A DNA stretch of 64,000 nucleotides from Mycolicibacterium tokaiense (GTDB lineage Bacteria > Actinomycetota > Actinomycetes > Mycobacteriales > Mycobacteriaceae): NCBI RefSeq assembly GCF_010725885.1, contig NZ_AP022600.1, positions 1-64,000 of the forward strand. The letters run 5' to 3'. Shown one piece after another: positions 16,141 through 26,900 of the stretch. The translations under genes were made by a program, and so were the position numbers. Numbering within the stretch: position 1 is the first letter of the stretch; every line of letters begins with the position of its first letter. A model generated the notes under the pieces. The model was not told the origin of the DNA, did no database searches, and saw nothing but the letters and a program-made list of their open reading frames with translations.

Positions 16141-17474
16141 TCCGCGGTCTGCGCCAGCGCCGCCAGCAGCAACGCCTCCGCCGTCGCCGCCTTCTGCAGC
16201 ACGCCGAGATGCAGGCTCTCGTTGATGCTGTGCGCCTGCGTGTTCGGGTCCTCGACACCGGTCACGAGGATGGTGGCATCGGGAAACGCAGCGGCGAACT
16301 CGGCGATGAACGGAATGGATCCACCCACGCCGGCGTCCACGGCATCGGCACCCCACGCCTGCTTGAACGCCGTCCGCGCCGCGTCGTAGACGGGGCCGCT
16401 GGCGTCGATGGCATACGGCTGGCCGACGTCGCCGGGCGTGACCGTCACCTTCGCGCCCCACGGCGCATGGTCCTCGAGATGCGCCCGCAGCAGATCCAGG
16501 TGTGCGGCTGCATCTCCCCCGGGTGCCACCCTCATGCTCACCTTGGCCCGGGCCTTGGGGATCAACGTATTCGACGACGCCGCAATGGAGGTGGTGTCGA
16601 TTCCGATGACGGTGATGGCCGGCTTGGCCCACAACCGCTGTGGCACCGATCCATCGCCGATCTCACGCACCCCGTCGAGGATGCCGGTGTCGGCGCGCAC
16701 CCGCTCCGGGGTGTAGTCCACGTCGGTGGCCGTGCCCTGATGCAGACCCCGCACCGCGACGTTGCCGTCGTCGTCGTGCAGGCTGGCCAGCAGGCGCACC
16801 AACGCCGAGATGGCGTCGGGCACCACGCCTCCCCACATCCCCGAATGCAGTCCGTGGTCCAGGGTTTCGACCTCGACCACGCAGTCGGCCAGACCGCGCA
16901 GCGACACCGTGAGCGACGGGATCTCGCTACTCCAGTTGTCGGAGTCGGCGATGATGATGACGTCCGCGGCCAGCAGGTCCTGGTGCTCGGCCAGCAGCGC
17001 GCTCAGCGACGGTGACCCCGATTCCTCTTCGCCTTCGACGAACACCGTGACCCCGACGGGCGGAGAGCCGTCGAATGCGCGCAGCGCCGCCAGATGCGTG
17101 GCGATGCCCGCCTTGTCGTCGGCGGTGCCGCGCCCGTAGAGCCTGCCGTCGCGTTCCTCCGGCTCGAACGGCGGCGAATGCCACTGTGCAGGATCACCTT
17201 CGGGCTGCACGTCGTGATGGGCGTACAACAGCACCGTGGGTGCGCCCGCCGGCGCGGGATGACGGGCGATGACGGCAGGCGCGCCGCCTTCGCTGACGAT
17301 GCGGACGTCGCCGAATCCGACACCGGTGAAGAGATCGGCGACCGTCTGCGCGCTGCGGTGCACCTCATCGCGACGGGCCGGGTCGGCCCATACGGACTGG
17401 ATCCGCACCAGGTCCTCGAGGTCCCGGCGGACCGACGGCAGCACTTCGGCAACGCGTGCGACGAGATCAGTCAT
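16137..17474 (-). CDS. M20-family metallopeptidase / dipeptidase
   Basis: This is a 445-residue cytoplasmic dinuclear-zinc hydrolase (CNDP/PepV-like). The zinc and catalytic motifs are YAHHDVQPEGDP near residues 83-94, GRGTADDKAG near 114-123, VEGEEESGSP near 146-155 (catalytic Glu and metal Glu), and a C-terminal DPNTQAHSINE containing the last histidine. The lid domain lies between about 200 and 330. It ends convergently with the gamma-carbonic-anhydrase-like gene, sharing 4 nt. A perfect long hairpin separates it from acpS upstream, so it probably has its own promoter. Confidence 0.92.
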   Translation of the reverse strand: MTDLVARVAEVLPSVRRDLEDLVRIQSVWADPARRDEVHRSAQTVADLFTGVGFGDVRIVSEGGAPAVIARHPAPAGAPTVLLYAHHDVQPEGDPAQWHSPPFEPEERDGRLYGRGTADDKAGIATHLAALRAFDGSPPVGVTVFVEGEEESGSPSLSALLAEHQDLLAADVIIIADSDNWSSEIPSLTVSLRGLADCVVEVETLDHGLHSGMWGGVVPDAISALVRLLASLHDDDGNVAVRGLHQGTATDVDYTPERVRADTGILDGVREIGDGSVPQRLWAKPAITVIGIDTTSIAASSNTLIPKARAKVSMRVAPGGDAAAHLDLLRAHLEDHAPWGAKVTVTPGDVGQPYAIDASGPVYDAARTAFKQAWGADAVDAGVGGSIPFIAEFAAAFPDATILVTGVEDPNTQAHSINESLHLGVLQKAATAEALLLAALAQTAD

Positions 17475-17494
17475 GAGGCCAACCCTAGACCCCG

Positions 17495-17552
17495 CGAGCA
17501 GACGCGAACTCGGGTGATTCGGTCACGAATCACCCGAGTTCGCGTCTGCTCG
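17495..17552. terminator. Perfect 27-bp inverted repeat downstream of fas-acpS
   Basis: The arms read GAGCAGACGCGAACTCGGG and continue to GATTCG, with a 4-nt loop GTCA and the exact complement on the other side (outer pair C17495-G17552). It lies directly after the acpS stop and before the M20 peptidase start on the same strand, where a terminator is expected. No T-run follows. A related hairpin starting CCGAGCAGACGCG is at 58821-58880. Confidence 0.7.
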
Positions 17553-17554
17553 GC

Positions 17555-17947
17555 CTAGGGGGTCTCGAGGATGGCGACCGCCGCCGCGGTGTCACCCTCA
17601 TGCGTCAGCGACACGTGGATGGTGACATCGGCCAGATGCTCGGCGATGGAACCGGTGAGCCGCACCTTGGGCCTGCCCCACATATCGGTCACCACCTCGA
17701 TGTCGCGGTGGATGGCCTCCGGGAGCACCGGTCGCTGAGAGAACCGCGATCCGGACCAGGCTTTGATCACGGCCTCCTTCGCCGCCCAGCGGGCCGCCAG
17801 GTGCCGCGCCGCCACCGAACTCTTGTCGGCGGCGTCGCGGCGTTCCCCCGGCGTGAACGTCTCGGCGAACATCGTGCCCGGTTGGTCGACCTGCTCGGCG
17901 AACTCCGGAATGGACACCACATCGATACCGACTCCGACTATCGCCAC
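17555..17947 (-). CDS. acpS: Holo-[acyl-carrier-protein] synthase
   Basis: This transfers the phosphopantetheine arm of CoA to the ACP domain of the fatty acid synthase next door, activating it. The 130-residue length is normal for mycobacterial AcpS. The motifs are GVGIDVVSIPEF at about residues 5-16 (metal-binding Asp), FTPGERRDA near 31-39, and WAAKEAVIKAW near 54-64 (catalytic Glu/Lys). GTG 17947 lies 27 nt after the fas stop, so the two genes form the conserved fas-acpS operon. A long hairpin follows. Confidence 0.97.
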   Translation of the reverse strand: MAIVGVGIDVVSIPEFAEQVDQPGTMFAETFTPGERRDAADKSSVAARHLAARWAAKEAVIKAWSGSRFSQRPVLPEAIHRDIEVVTDMWGRPKVRLTGSIAEHLADVTIHVSLTHEGDTAAAVAILETP

Positions 17948-17974
17948 GCGCGCAACCCTATCCGATGCCGCACA

Positions 17975-20900
17975 TCACCTGATGTAGATGTCGTCGTCAC
18001 CCAGGCGCGACGCCGGGTTCAGCAGCATCGCGGCTTCCTGAGGCTTCTCCGGCGTGTCGTGATCGAAGCGACGATCGGCGGGACGCTCGTACATCGGGCG
18101 ACCGCCGGCGATGGCCGACGCCAACCGGCGCTTGCCGGCCAGGGTGCGCTCCTGCGCCTGGGCGAGGTAGGTCTCCCGCTCCTCGTCGGTGAGCGTCGCC
18201 AGGAACGCCGCCGGGTGCACCAGCGCGATCAGACCCGACACGTGTCCGAACCCGAGGCTGGTCACCAGACCGGCCTTGAGCGGGAACTTCTCCCCCAGGT
18301 GCAGGGCCTCCCGCGGCCACACGAAGTGTCCGGAGGTGGCCAGCTCGTCGTCGACACAATCCAGGCTGCGGTTCGGCGGGATCACGCCGTCGCGCAGGAC
18401 CTGGCACAGGCCCATCATCTGGAACACCGCGGCACCGCCCTTGGCGTGGCCGGTCAGCGTCTTCTGGCTGACGATGAACAGCGGCGCTCCGTCGGAACGG
18501 CCCATCGAGTCCGCGAGCCGCTCGTGCAGCTCGGTCTCGTTGGGGTCGTTGGCCAGCGTCGAGGTGTCGTGCTTGTAGATCACCGAGATGTCGTCGGCAC
18601 CCACCCCCAGCTTGGCCAGCGAGCGCGACAGCATCGAGTCCTTGCCACCGCGACCGGCGCCCAGGGCACCGAGGCCCGGAGCCGGGATCGAGGTGTGCAC
18701 GCCGTCGGCGAAGCTCTGCGCGTAACCGACCACCGCCAGCACCGGCAGCCCCATCTTCAGCGCCAGCGAACCGCGCGCCAGCAGGATGGTGCCGCCGCCC
18801 TGGGCCTCCAGGAAGCCGAGACGACGGCGGTCGTTGGCCCGGGAGAACTTCGAGTCGCTGATGCCCTTGGCGCGCATCATCTCGGTGTCGGCGGTGGCCG
18901 CCATGTCACCGAAGCCGATGATGGCTTCCAGGGTCAGGTCGTCGAAGCCGCCGGCGACCACCAGTTCGGCCTTGCCGAGCTTGATCTTGTCGACGCCCTC
19001 TTCCACCGACACCGCCGCGGTGGCACAGGCGCCCACCGGGTGGATCATCGCGCCGTAGCTGCCCACGTACGACTGGATGACGTGCGCGGCAACGACGTTC
19101 GGCAGGACTTCCTGCAGGATGTCGTTCGGCTTGTTCCGACCCAGCAGGTTGCCGTGATACATGGTCTGCATCGAGGTCATGCCGCCCATACCGGTGCCCT
19201 GCGTGCTGGCCACCAGGCTGGGGTGCACCCAGCGCATCAGCTCGGCCGGGCTGAAGCCGGCGGACAGGAACGCGTCGACGGTCGCGACGATGTTCCACAG
19301 CGCCACCCGGTCGATCGAGTTGGCCATGTCGGGCGTGATGCCCCACACCGTCGGATCCCATCCGGTGGGGATCTGAGCACCGACGGTCCGCGACAGCTTG
19401 GTCTTGCGCGGCACGCGGATCTCGGTGCCCGCCTTGCGGATCACCTGCCAGTCGGTGCTGTCCGGGACCGGGCGCACCACCGTGTGCTCGGGATCGAAGT
19501 CCACGAAGGCGCGGGCATCGGCTTCGCTGGAGACCACGAAGCTGAAGTCCTTGTCCAGGAACACCGACACCAGCAGCGGCGAGGCGTGATCCGGATCGAT
19601 GGCTCCGTCATCCACGAATTCGCGGATGCCGCAACGCTCGACGACGGCATCGTGGTAGCGCTCGACCAGTTCGGTCTCGGGCACCAGGTCACCGCTGGCG
19701 GTGTCGTACCAACCCGGCTTCGGGTCGTCCTCCCACTTGATCAGTCCGGTGGTCCACGCCAACTCCAGGACGCCGGCCGCCGACAACTCGCCGTCGACCT
19801 CCATCTCGAAGCGGGTGCGCGAGGACCCGTACGGGCCCAGTTCGGCACCGCTGACGATGACCACCAGATCGGCGGGGTCGACATCCAGCGGAGCCCATTC
19901 CGGCGCAGGAGCCGGGACATGCGGCCGCGGCGGCGAGGGCAGCGCCGAGATGGTGCCGTCGAGCGAATCCTCCTCGGCAGCAGCACTGTCGGCGGACATC
20001 TCTTCCCGTGCTTTGGCGGCCAACTCGGCCATGTCGAGCTTGATGTCGCCGAGACCACCGGTCAGGTCCACCTTGATGGGCGCCGACGCCGCCGACACCT
20101 TGGCATCCGGGGTGCACAGATCCAGCAGCATCGCCGCCATCTCCCGGTTGGTGTAGGTGGTGACGCCGGCTTCCTCGACCGCACCGACGATGGCGTCGTT
20201 GTGACCCATCAGGCCGGTGCCCTTGGTCCAGCCGATCAGGGCGTGCGCGAGGCTGACCCGCTGCGCCCAGGACGTTTCGGCGCTCCAGCGGTTCACCAGT
20301 GCGTCCATGGCAGCCTTGGACTCGCCGTAGGCGCCGTCGCCACCGAACATGCCACGGTTGGGCGAGCCCGGAAGCACGACGTGCAGGCGGGAGGCGATGT
20401 CCCGCTCCGCACCGATGGCCGACAGCCCGCCGATGAGCCGTTGCACGGCCCACAGCAGCACCTTCATCTCCATCTCCGAGCGCGAGCCGGCCTCCGAGAG
20501 GTCACCGGCCACCCGCGGCGCCGCGAAGGGGAACAGCAGCGTCGGGGTCTGGGCGTCCTTGAGGTGGATCGACTGCGGCCCGAGGCTCTCGGTCTGCTCG
20601 CTGCCAACCCACGCCACCAACGCGTCGATGTCGGCGTAGCTGGCCATGTTGGCCGGCAGCACCCACAGCTTGGCGCCCCAGCGGGCGTTGTCGCGGTAGA
20701 GGTCCTTGTAGAACGCCAGCCGGCTGTCGTCGAGCTTGGAGGTGGTGGCGATGACGGTGGCACCACCGTCGAGCAGCTGCGCCACCACACCCGCGGCGAT
20801 CGAGCCCTTCGAGGCACCGGTCACCACGGCGATCTCGTCGGCGTACTTGCCGGTGCCGGGGTTCTCCGCACCGGCGGCGATCCGGGCGAACAGCGAGGCG

Positions 20901-23900
20901 TGGATCTGCTTGCCGGACGCCAAGGCCTTGCCCTGCCACCAGGTGGCCTGGGTGGCCACCACGTGCCCGGCTCCCTCGAAACGCTCCGAGAGATGTGCCC
21001 AGTCGGCCTCGATGTCGTTCTCGTCGGTCAGCCACAGCTTGACCAGGTCCTCACGGGCGCTGGCCCACCGGTCGTCGAGCACGACGGCCTTCTTGGAGTC
21101 GAACGACGGCGCCACCAGACGCGGCCAGTCCGAACCCAATTCGGCGGTCACCAGATCGATCAGCTCGGCATCGGAGGCACCTGCAGGCGCGGTCACCGGG
21201 GCATCGAGGCCCAGCTGACCGAGGACCATGCGCGCGGCCGAAGCGAGCACACCGTCGGGTCCGGTGACCTTCTCGGCGAACTCGTTGAGCGCCGCGGAAT
21301 CCACCACGCCCCCGCCGCCGGCACCGCCGGCCGACGGCAGCGACACCGGGATGCCCTTGCGGGCACCCACCGCGGCGACCGCGGCATCGATGGCCTTGTC
21401 CACGGCCGCCGCATCGGCGAGCGCACCGTCGTGCAGCCCACCGAGGGCACCACCACGGACGCTGGAACCCTCACGGGTGCCCAGGGCCACCTCGACGGTG
21501 GCGTGCTTGGCCCAGCCGGGACCCAGTTCCCAGGTCTTGGCGACGCGTTCGGCAATGTAGGCCGGACGCTTGCCGCTGGGCCCGAGCACCGTGCGCAGCT
21601 GGTCGTTGATCGCGTCGGAGAGCACCGGCCCGAACGGCTTGTAGGTACGCGCCAGCTTGGACACCTGGCCCTTGAGCGCAGCCAGATCCGCTTCGGCGGC
21701 CCCGTCGATGGCGCCGAGGTTCAGCTCCGAACCGAGGTCCACCAACAGCTGGTTGCGTCGTGAGGACGCACCGTCGGTGATGGTCTCGATGGAGTCCAGC
21801 GCCTCGATCTGATCCAGTCGCATCTTGGCCGACAACCCGATCAGCGCGACGGTGGCATCCGCCGCATCGAAGGTGATGTCGTCGGGCCGCGGTCCACCGG
21901 ACGGAGCGGCCGGCGCGGCGGGGGCGGGAGCCGCTGCCGCGGGGGCACTGTCGGCGGCCGGCGCTGCCGGGGCCTCATCGGCCTCGGGCTCCGGCTCGGG
22001 ATCTGTGTCGTTCGCGAACAGTACGGCGGCGTCGCGCTCGGCGTTGAGCACTTCCACCGTGCTGTGGGCGTATTCGGGCAACTTGAGGGTGTTGGTGGCC
22101 AGACCGGCAACCGTCGGCGCGTTCTTGACACCGATCTCGACGAACCGCTCCACCCCGAGGCCACCGGCGGCCTCTTCGATGAACAGCAGGTCCTGGGTCT
22201 CGATCCAGCGCACCGGGCTGGCGAACTGCCAGGCCAGCAACTCGATGACGATCTTGCGCATGAGCTCCGACGGCCGCTCGTTGCGCCAGGTGTCGTAGTC
22301 GGCCAGGATCTCGTCCAGCGGTTCGGCCGGCACCAGATCGCGGATCTCCTGGATGAAGTCGCGGTCCAGGGTGAACGGCCGCGGCACCAGGTTGGGGATG
22401 TAGCGCCCGACGATGAGCGCGGGATCGCTGTCGGCGGGCATGACCCGCTCCAACGCCCGGCGGAAGTCGTCGACACCGACCCGGAGCACCGAGCTGTGGA
22501 ACGGGACGTCGATGCCGGGGACCAGGATGAACGACCGCTTGCCGCCGGAGATCTCGCGACGCCGCTCGATCTCCTCCTCGAGAGCCTCCAGGCCGCGCAC
22601 CGTGCCGGCGATCGCGTACTGCGACCCCCGCAGGTTGAAGTTCACGATCTGCAGGAATTCGCCGGTGCGCTGGCTGATCTCCTCGACGAACGCGGTGACG
22701 TCGGCGTCCGGCAGGTCGATCTGCGACGGCCGGATGGCGGCCAGCCGGTAGTTGGACCGGCCCTGCGCATCACGCGGCACGATGTCGTGCATCTTGGATC
22801 CGCGGTGGAACACCACCTCCAGCAGCGCCTCGAGTTCGTACACCCCGGAGACACAGGCCAGCGCGGTGTACTCACCCACGGAGTGCCCGCAGGCGATGGC
22901 GCCTTCGACGAATGCGCCCTGCTCGCGCATCTCGGCCACCTGTGCGGCCGCCACGGTGGCCATGGCCACCTGGGTGAACTGCGTCAGATAGAGCACGCCT
23001 TCGGGGTGGTGGTAGTGCACACCGGAGGCGATCAGGCTGGTCGGGTTGTCCCGAACCACGTGCAGCACAGAGAAACCGAGGGTTTCGCGGGTGAACTTGT
23101 CGGCCTTGTCCCAGATCTTGCGGGCGGCCTTGGAGCGGGCACGCACGTCCATGCCCATGCCCTTGGACTGGATGCCCTGGCCGGGGAAGGCGTAGACGGT
23201 CTTGGGGGCGGCCAGCCGCGCGGTGGCCGACATCACCAGATCCGACCCGATGCGGGCGGCGATCTCGAGCACCTCGCCGCCGAGGTCCACACCCACGCGG
23301 TCGACGCGGAAGTCCACCTCGTCGCCGGGCTTCACCATGCCGAGGAAGCGGGCGGTCCAGCCCAGCAGCTTGGCCGGCGGTACCGGCTTGCCGTCGGTGG
23401 CGGTCACCACGTGCTGGGCGGCGGCCGAGAGCCACATGCCGTGCACGATGGGCGATTCCAGGCCGGCCAGCAGTGCGGCCGCCTGGTCGGTGTGGATCGG
23501 GTTGTGGTCACCGGAGACCACGGCGAACGGACGCATGTCCACCGGCGCGGTCAAGGTGATGTCACGACGGCGACGACGCGGGGTGTCGGTCTCGTTGTCC
23601 GACACCGCACCACCGGCGCGCAGCGGGTCGGTGAGCTCGGCGGCACCGGTGCGGCCGCGGATGGCGAAGCGCTCCTCGAGCCTGGCCAGAACGGTGCCGT
23701 CGGCGGCGGTGACGGCAACCGATACCGGCACAACGCGGCCGACCTCGGTGTCGTAGGCCGCCGAAGCCGTTGCGGCGACGGTCAATTCGGCCTTCTCGGC
23801 GGGCAGCGGCGAGACCAGCTGGGCGGCGTGGTCCAGGTGCACCAGGCTCAGCAGGCCTTCGACCACCGGGAAGCCGGTCTCGGTGACAGCGGTGCCGATG

Positions 23901-26900
23901 GCGGCGAACACCGCGGGCCAGCAGCGGCCCACCAGCGCGTCGGGCACCACGGTGAGTGTCGGGGCCAGCGGCGAACCGAACGTCGCGGTGACGCCGGTGT
24001 GGTCGGCCACCCGTTCGGGGTCCCAGTCCACGGTGACCGTGGTGGTGCCGTCCACCGGGGTGGGCAGCGCATCCGGGCCGTCGACACCGGCGGCGATGGC
24101 CAGCACGGCCCGCATGGCGGTGGTGGCGTCCTCGGTGGACACCACGGGAGCGCCGCCGTCAACGGTGGTCGAGGGCAGGGTGAACGCGATGTCGATCCAG
24201 GTGCCGGACAGCGGGACGCTCAGCGTCACCTTGTCACCGACGACCTTGAGGCGCGCACTGGTGGCGTGGTGGATGGCCGAGCCATCGTGCACCTGCCATT
24301 CGGTCGGGGCGGCGATGCGGTGCACCGGGTTGGTGGCGGTGCGGCCCGCCCACAGCACGTCGGGTGCGTCGAGCACCAGCGAGAGCGCGTCGGAGACATC
24401 GTGCAAGCGGGACAACACGGGGGTGGGCTGCAGCCCGGCGGCCACCGCCTCATCGATGGAGGCCTTCTCGAAGCGGTCGAGGAGGTCACCGACCGGCTCG
24501 TCGACGCGGGTGATGCCCGCGACGGCCTGGGTGCCCGGGATGATGCACACCTGGTCGGCGGAGTAGCGGGCGTCGTGGGCCTGCCACAGCGAGTCGCTGC
24601 GCCACCAGCGGCGCACGTCCTTGTCGATCACCGGCACGAAGTTGACCGGCTTGCCCAGGGTCTTGCACAGGCCGATGAAGAACGGCACGTCCGCCGGGTG
24701 CAGCTTGACGGTGGCGGCGTCGGGATGGCGCTCCAGCAGAGCGGCAATCGCCTGGTCCGGGTTCTCCAGCAGCGCTTCACCGGATTCGGTTGGGCCGTAG
24801 AGGGTTTCGATGGGTCCGAAGTCGGCCGGATCCAGGCGGGCCTCGGCGCGCTGCAGCATCTCGGTGAAGCGGTCCCGCCAGCTGACGTCCAGCCACGGCG
24901 AGCCCGACTTCTTGGTGTCGGCGGTGGAGTCACCGTCGCCGATGGCCAGTTCGACGTAGCGGCGCAGCCACTGCTCGTAGGTCATGGTCTCGACGTCGCC
25001 GAAGTACGGCTTGGCGGTGGCGGCCATCGCGGCGATGATCTCGTCGCGGCGCTCGGCAACGGCGTCGGCGTCACCGGCGACGTCGTCGAGCAGGCGACCG
25101 CACCGTGAGGCGGCGTTGTCGATCTCGTGGATGTCGGCGCCCAGCTGGCTGCGCCCGGAGGCCATGCCGCCCTGAGCCTTTCCGGCTCCCACCCAGTGGT
25201 CGGTGCCGGTGGTGTCGACCAGCAGCTGCTTGACCGCGGGGCTGGTGGTGGCTTCCAGGGTGGCCATCGCGGCGGTGCCCACGAGGATGCCGTCGACCGG
25301 CATCAGCGGGAAGCCGTAGGCGAGTGACCAACGGCCGGAGAGGTATTCGGCGGCCCGCTCAGGGGTGCCGATGCCACCGCCGACGCAGACGGTGATGTTG
25401 GAGCGGCTGCGCACCTCGGAGTAGGTGGCCAGCAGCAGGTCGTCCAGGTCCTCCCACGAGTGGTGTCCGCCGGCGCGGCCGCCCTCGATGTGGACGATGA
25501 CCGGACGGGTGGGCACCTCCGCGGCGATCCGGATGACCGAGCGGATCTGCTCGACGGTGCCGGGCTTGAACACGACGTGGCTGATGCCGACGCCGTTGAG
25601 CTCTTCGATCAGGTCCACTGCCTCTTCCAGATCGGGGATGCCGGCGGTGACCACCAGACCGTCGATCGGGGCGCCGGACTGGCGGGCGCGCTGGACCAGG
25701 CGCTTGGCACCCACCTGCAGCTTCCACAGGTAGGGATCGAGGAACAGCGAGTTGAACTGGATGGCGCGACCCGGCTCCAGCAGGGTGGACAGCTCGTCGA
25801 TGCGGTCGCTGAAGATCTGCTCGGTGACCTGTCCACCGCCGGCCAGCTCGGCCCAGTGGCCGGCGTTGGCGGCCGCGGCGACGATCTTGGCGTCGACGGT
25901 CGTCGGCGTCATCCCGGCCAGCAGGATCGGCGAGCGTCCGGTCAACCGGGTGAACTTGGTGGAGAGCTTCACCGAACCGTCCGGCAGGGTGATCACCGAC
26001 GGGGCGTAGCTGGTCCACGGACGGGCCACCTCCGGCACGGCGCCGATGGTGAACAGGTTGCGCTGGCCGCCGCGGGTGGCAGCCGGGACGATGCCGATGC
26101 CGAGGCCGCGAATCACCGGGGCGGTGAGGCGGGTCAGGATGTCGCCGGGCCCGAGATCGAGAATCCACTTGGCGCCCGCGTCGTGCAGCGCCGAGATCTC
26201 GTCCACCCAGTCGACCTGGCTCACCAGGATGGCCTCGGTCATGGCGCGGGCCTGGGCGACGTCCAGACCGACCTTCTCGGCCCATTCGGCGACCAGTTCC
26301 ACACCGTCGGACAGCCGCGGCGAGTGGAAGCCGACCTCGACCTGGACCGGCTCGAAGACGGGCTTGAAGACCGCGCCGCCGCGCAGCTTGTTCTTGCGCT
26401 CGGCTTCTTCCTTCTCGGCGATCTGCTCGCAGTAGAGCTCGAACCGGGACAGCTGCTCCGGGGTGCCGGTGATGACGACCGAACGGCGGCCGTTGCGGAT
26501 GGACAGCACGGGCGGCAGCACGGTGCGCACGTCCTGGGAGAACTCATCGAGCAGTTCGCGGATGCGCTCGGGGTCGGCGCTGGTGACCGACACCATGGGC
26601 GGGCGGTCGCCGAGGATGGAGATGCCCCGGCGGCGGGCCACCAGGGTCCCGGCAGCACCGATCAGCTGGGCCAGGGCCAGCAGCTGGACATCCTGGCTAC
26701 CGCCGGCCTTGAGGGCCTCGACAGCCAGCACACCCTGCGAGTGGCCGGCCACGGCCACCGGCGGGTTGGCGGCCAGGTCCATGCCCTGGCGGGCCAGCGC
26801 CCGGACGGCGGCGATCTGGGTCAGCAGCACGCCGGGCACCGACACCGCGGCGGAGGTGAGTTGCTTGGCGGTGGGAACCGGTTCCTCCGCGGCGAGCGCG

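Noticed and set aside
17600..25108. Very long open frames on the plus strand opposite fas (about 1,387 and 1,014 codons)
   Set aside because: Their translations are His/Arg/Gly-rich with no domain or start signal, as expected for the antisense of a high-GC gene. The minus-strand fas reading has complete FAS-I domains.
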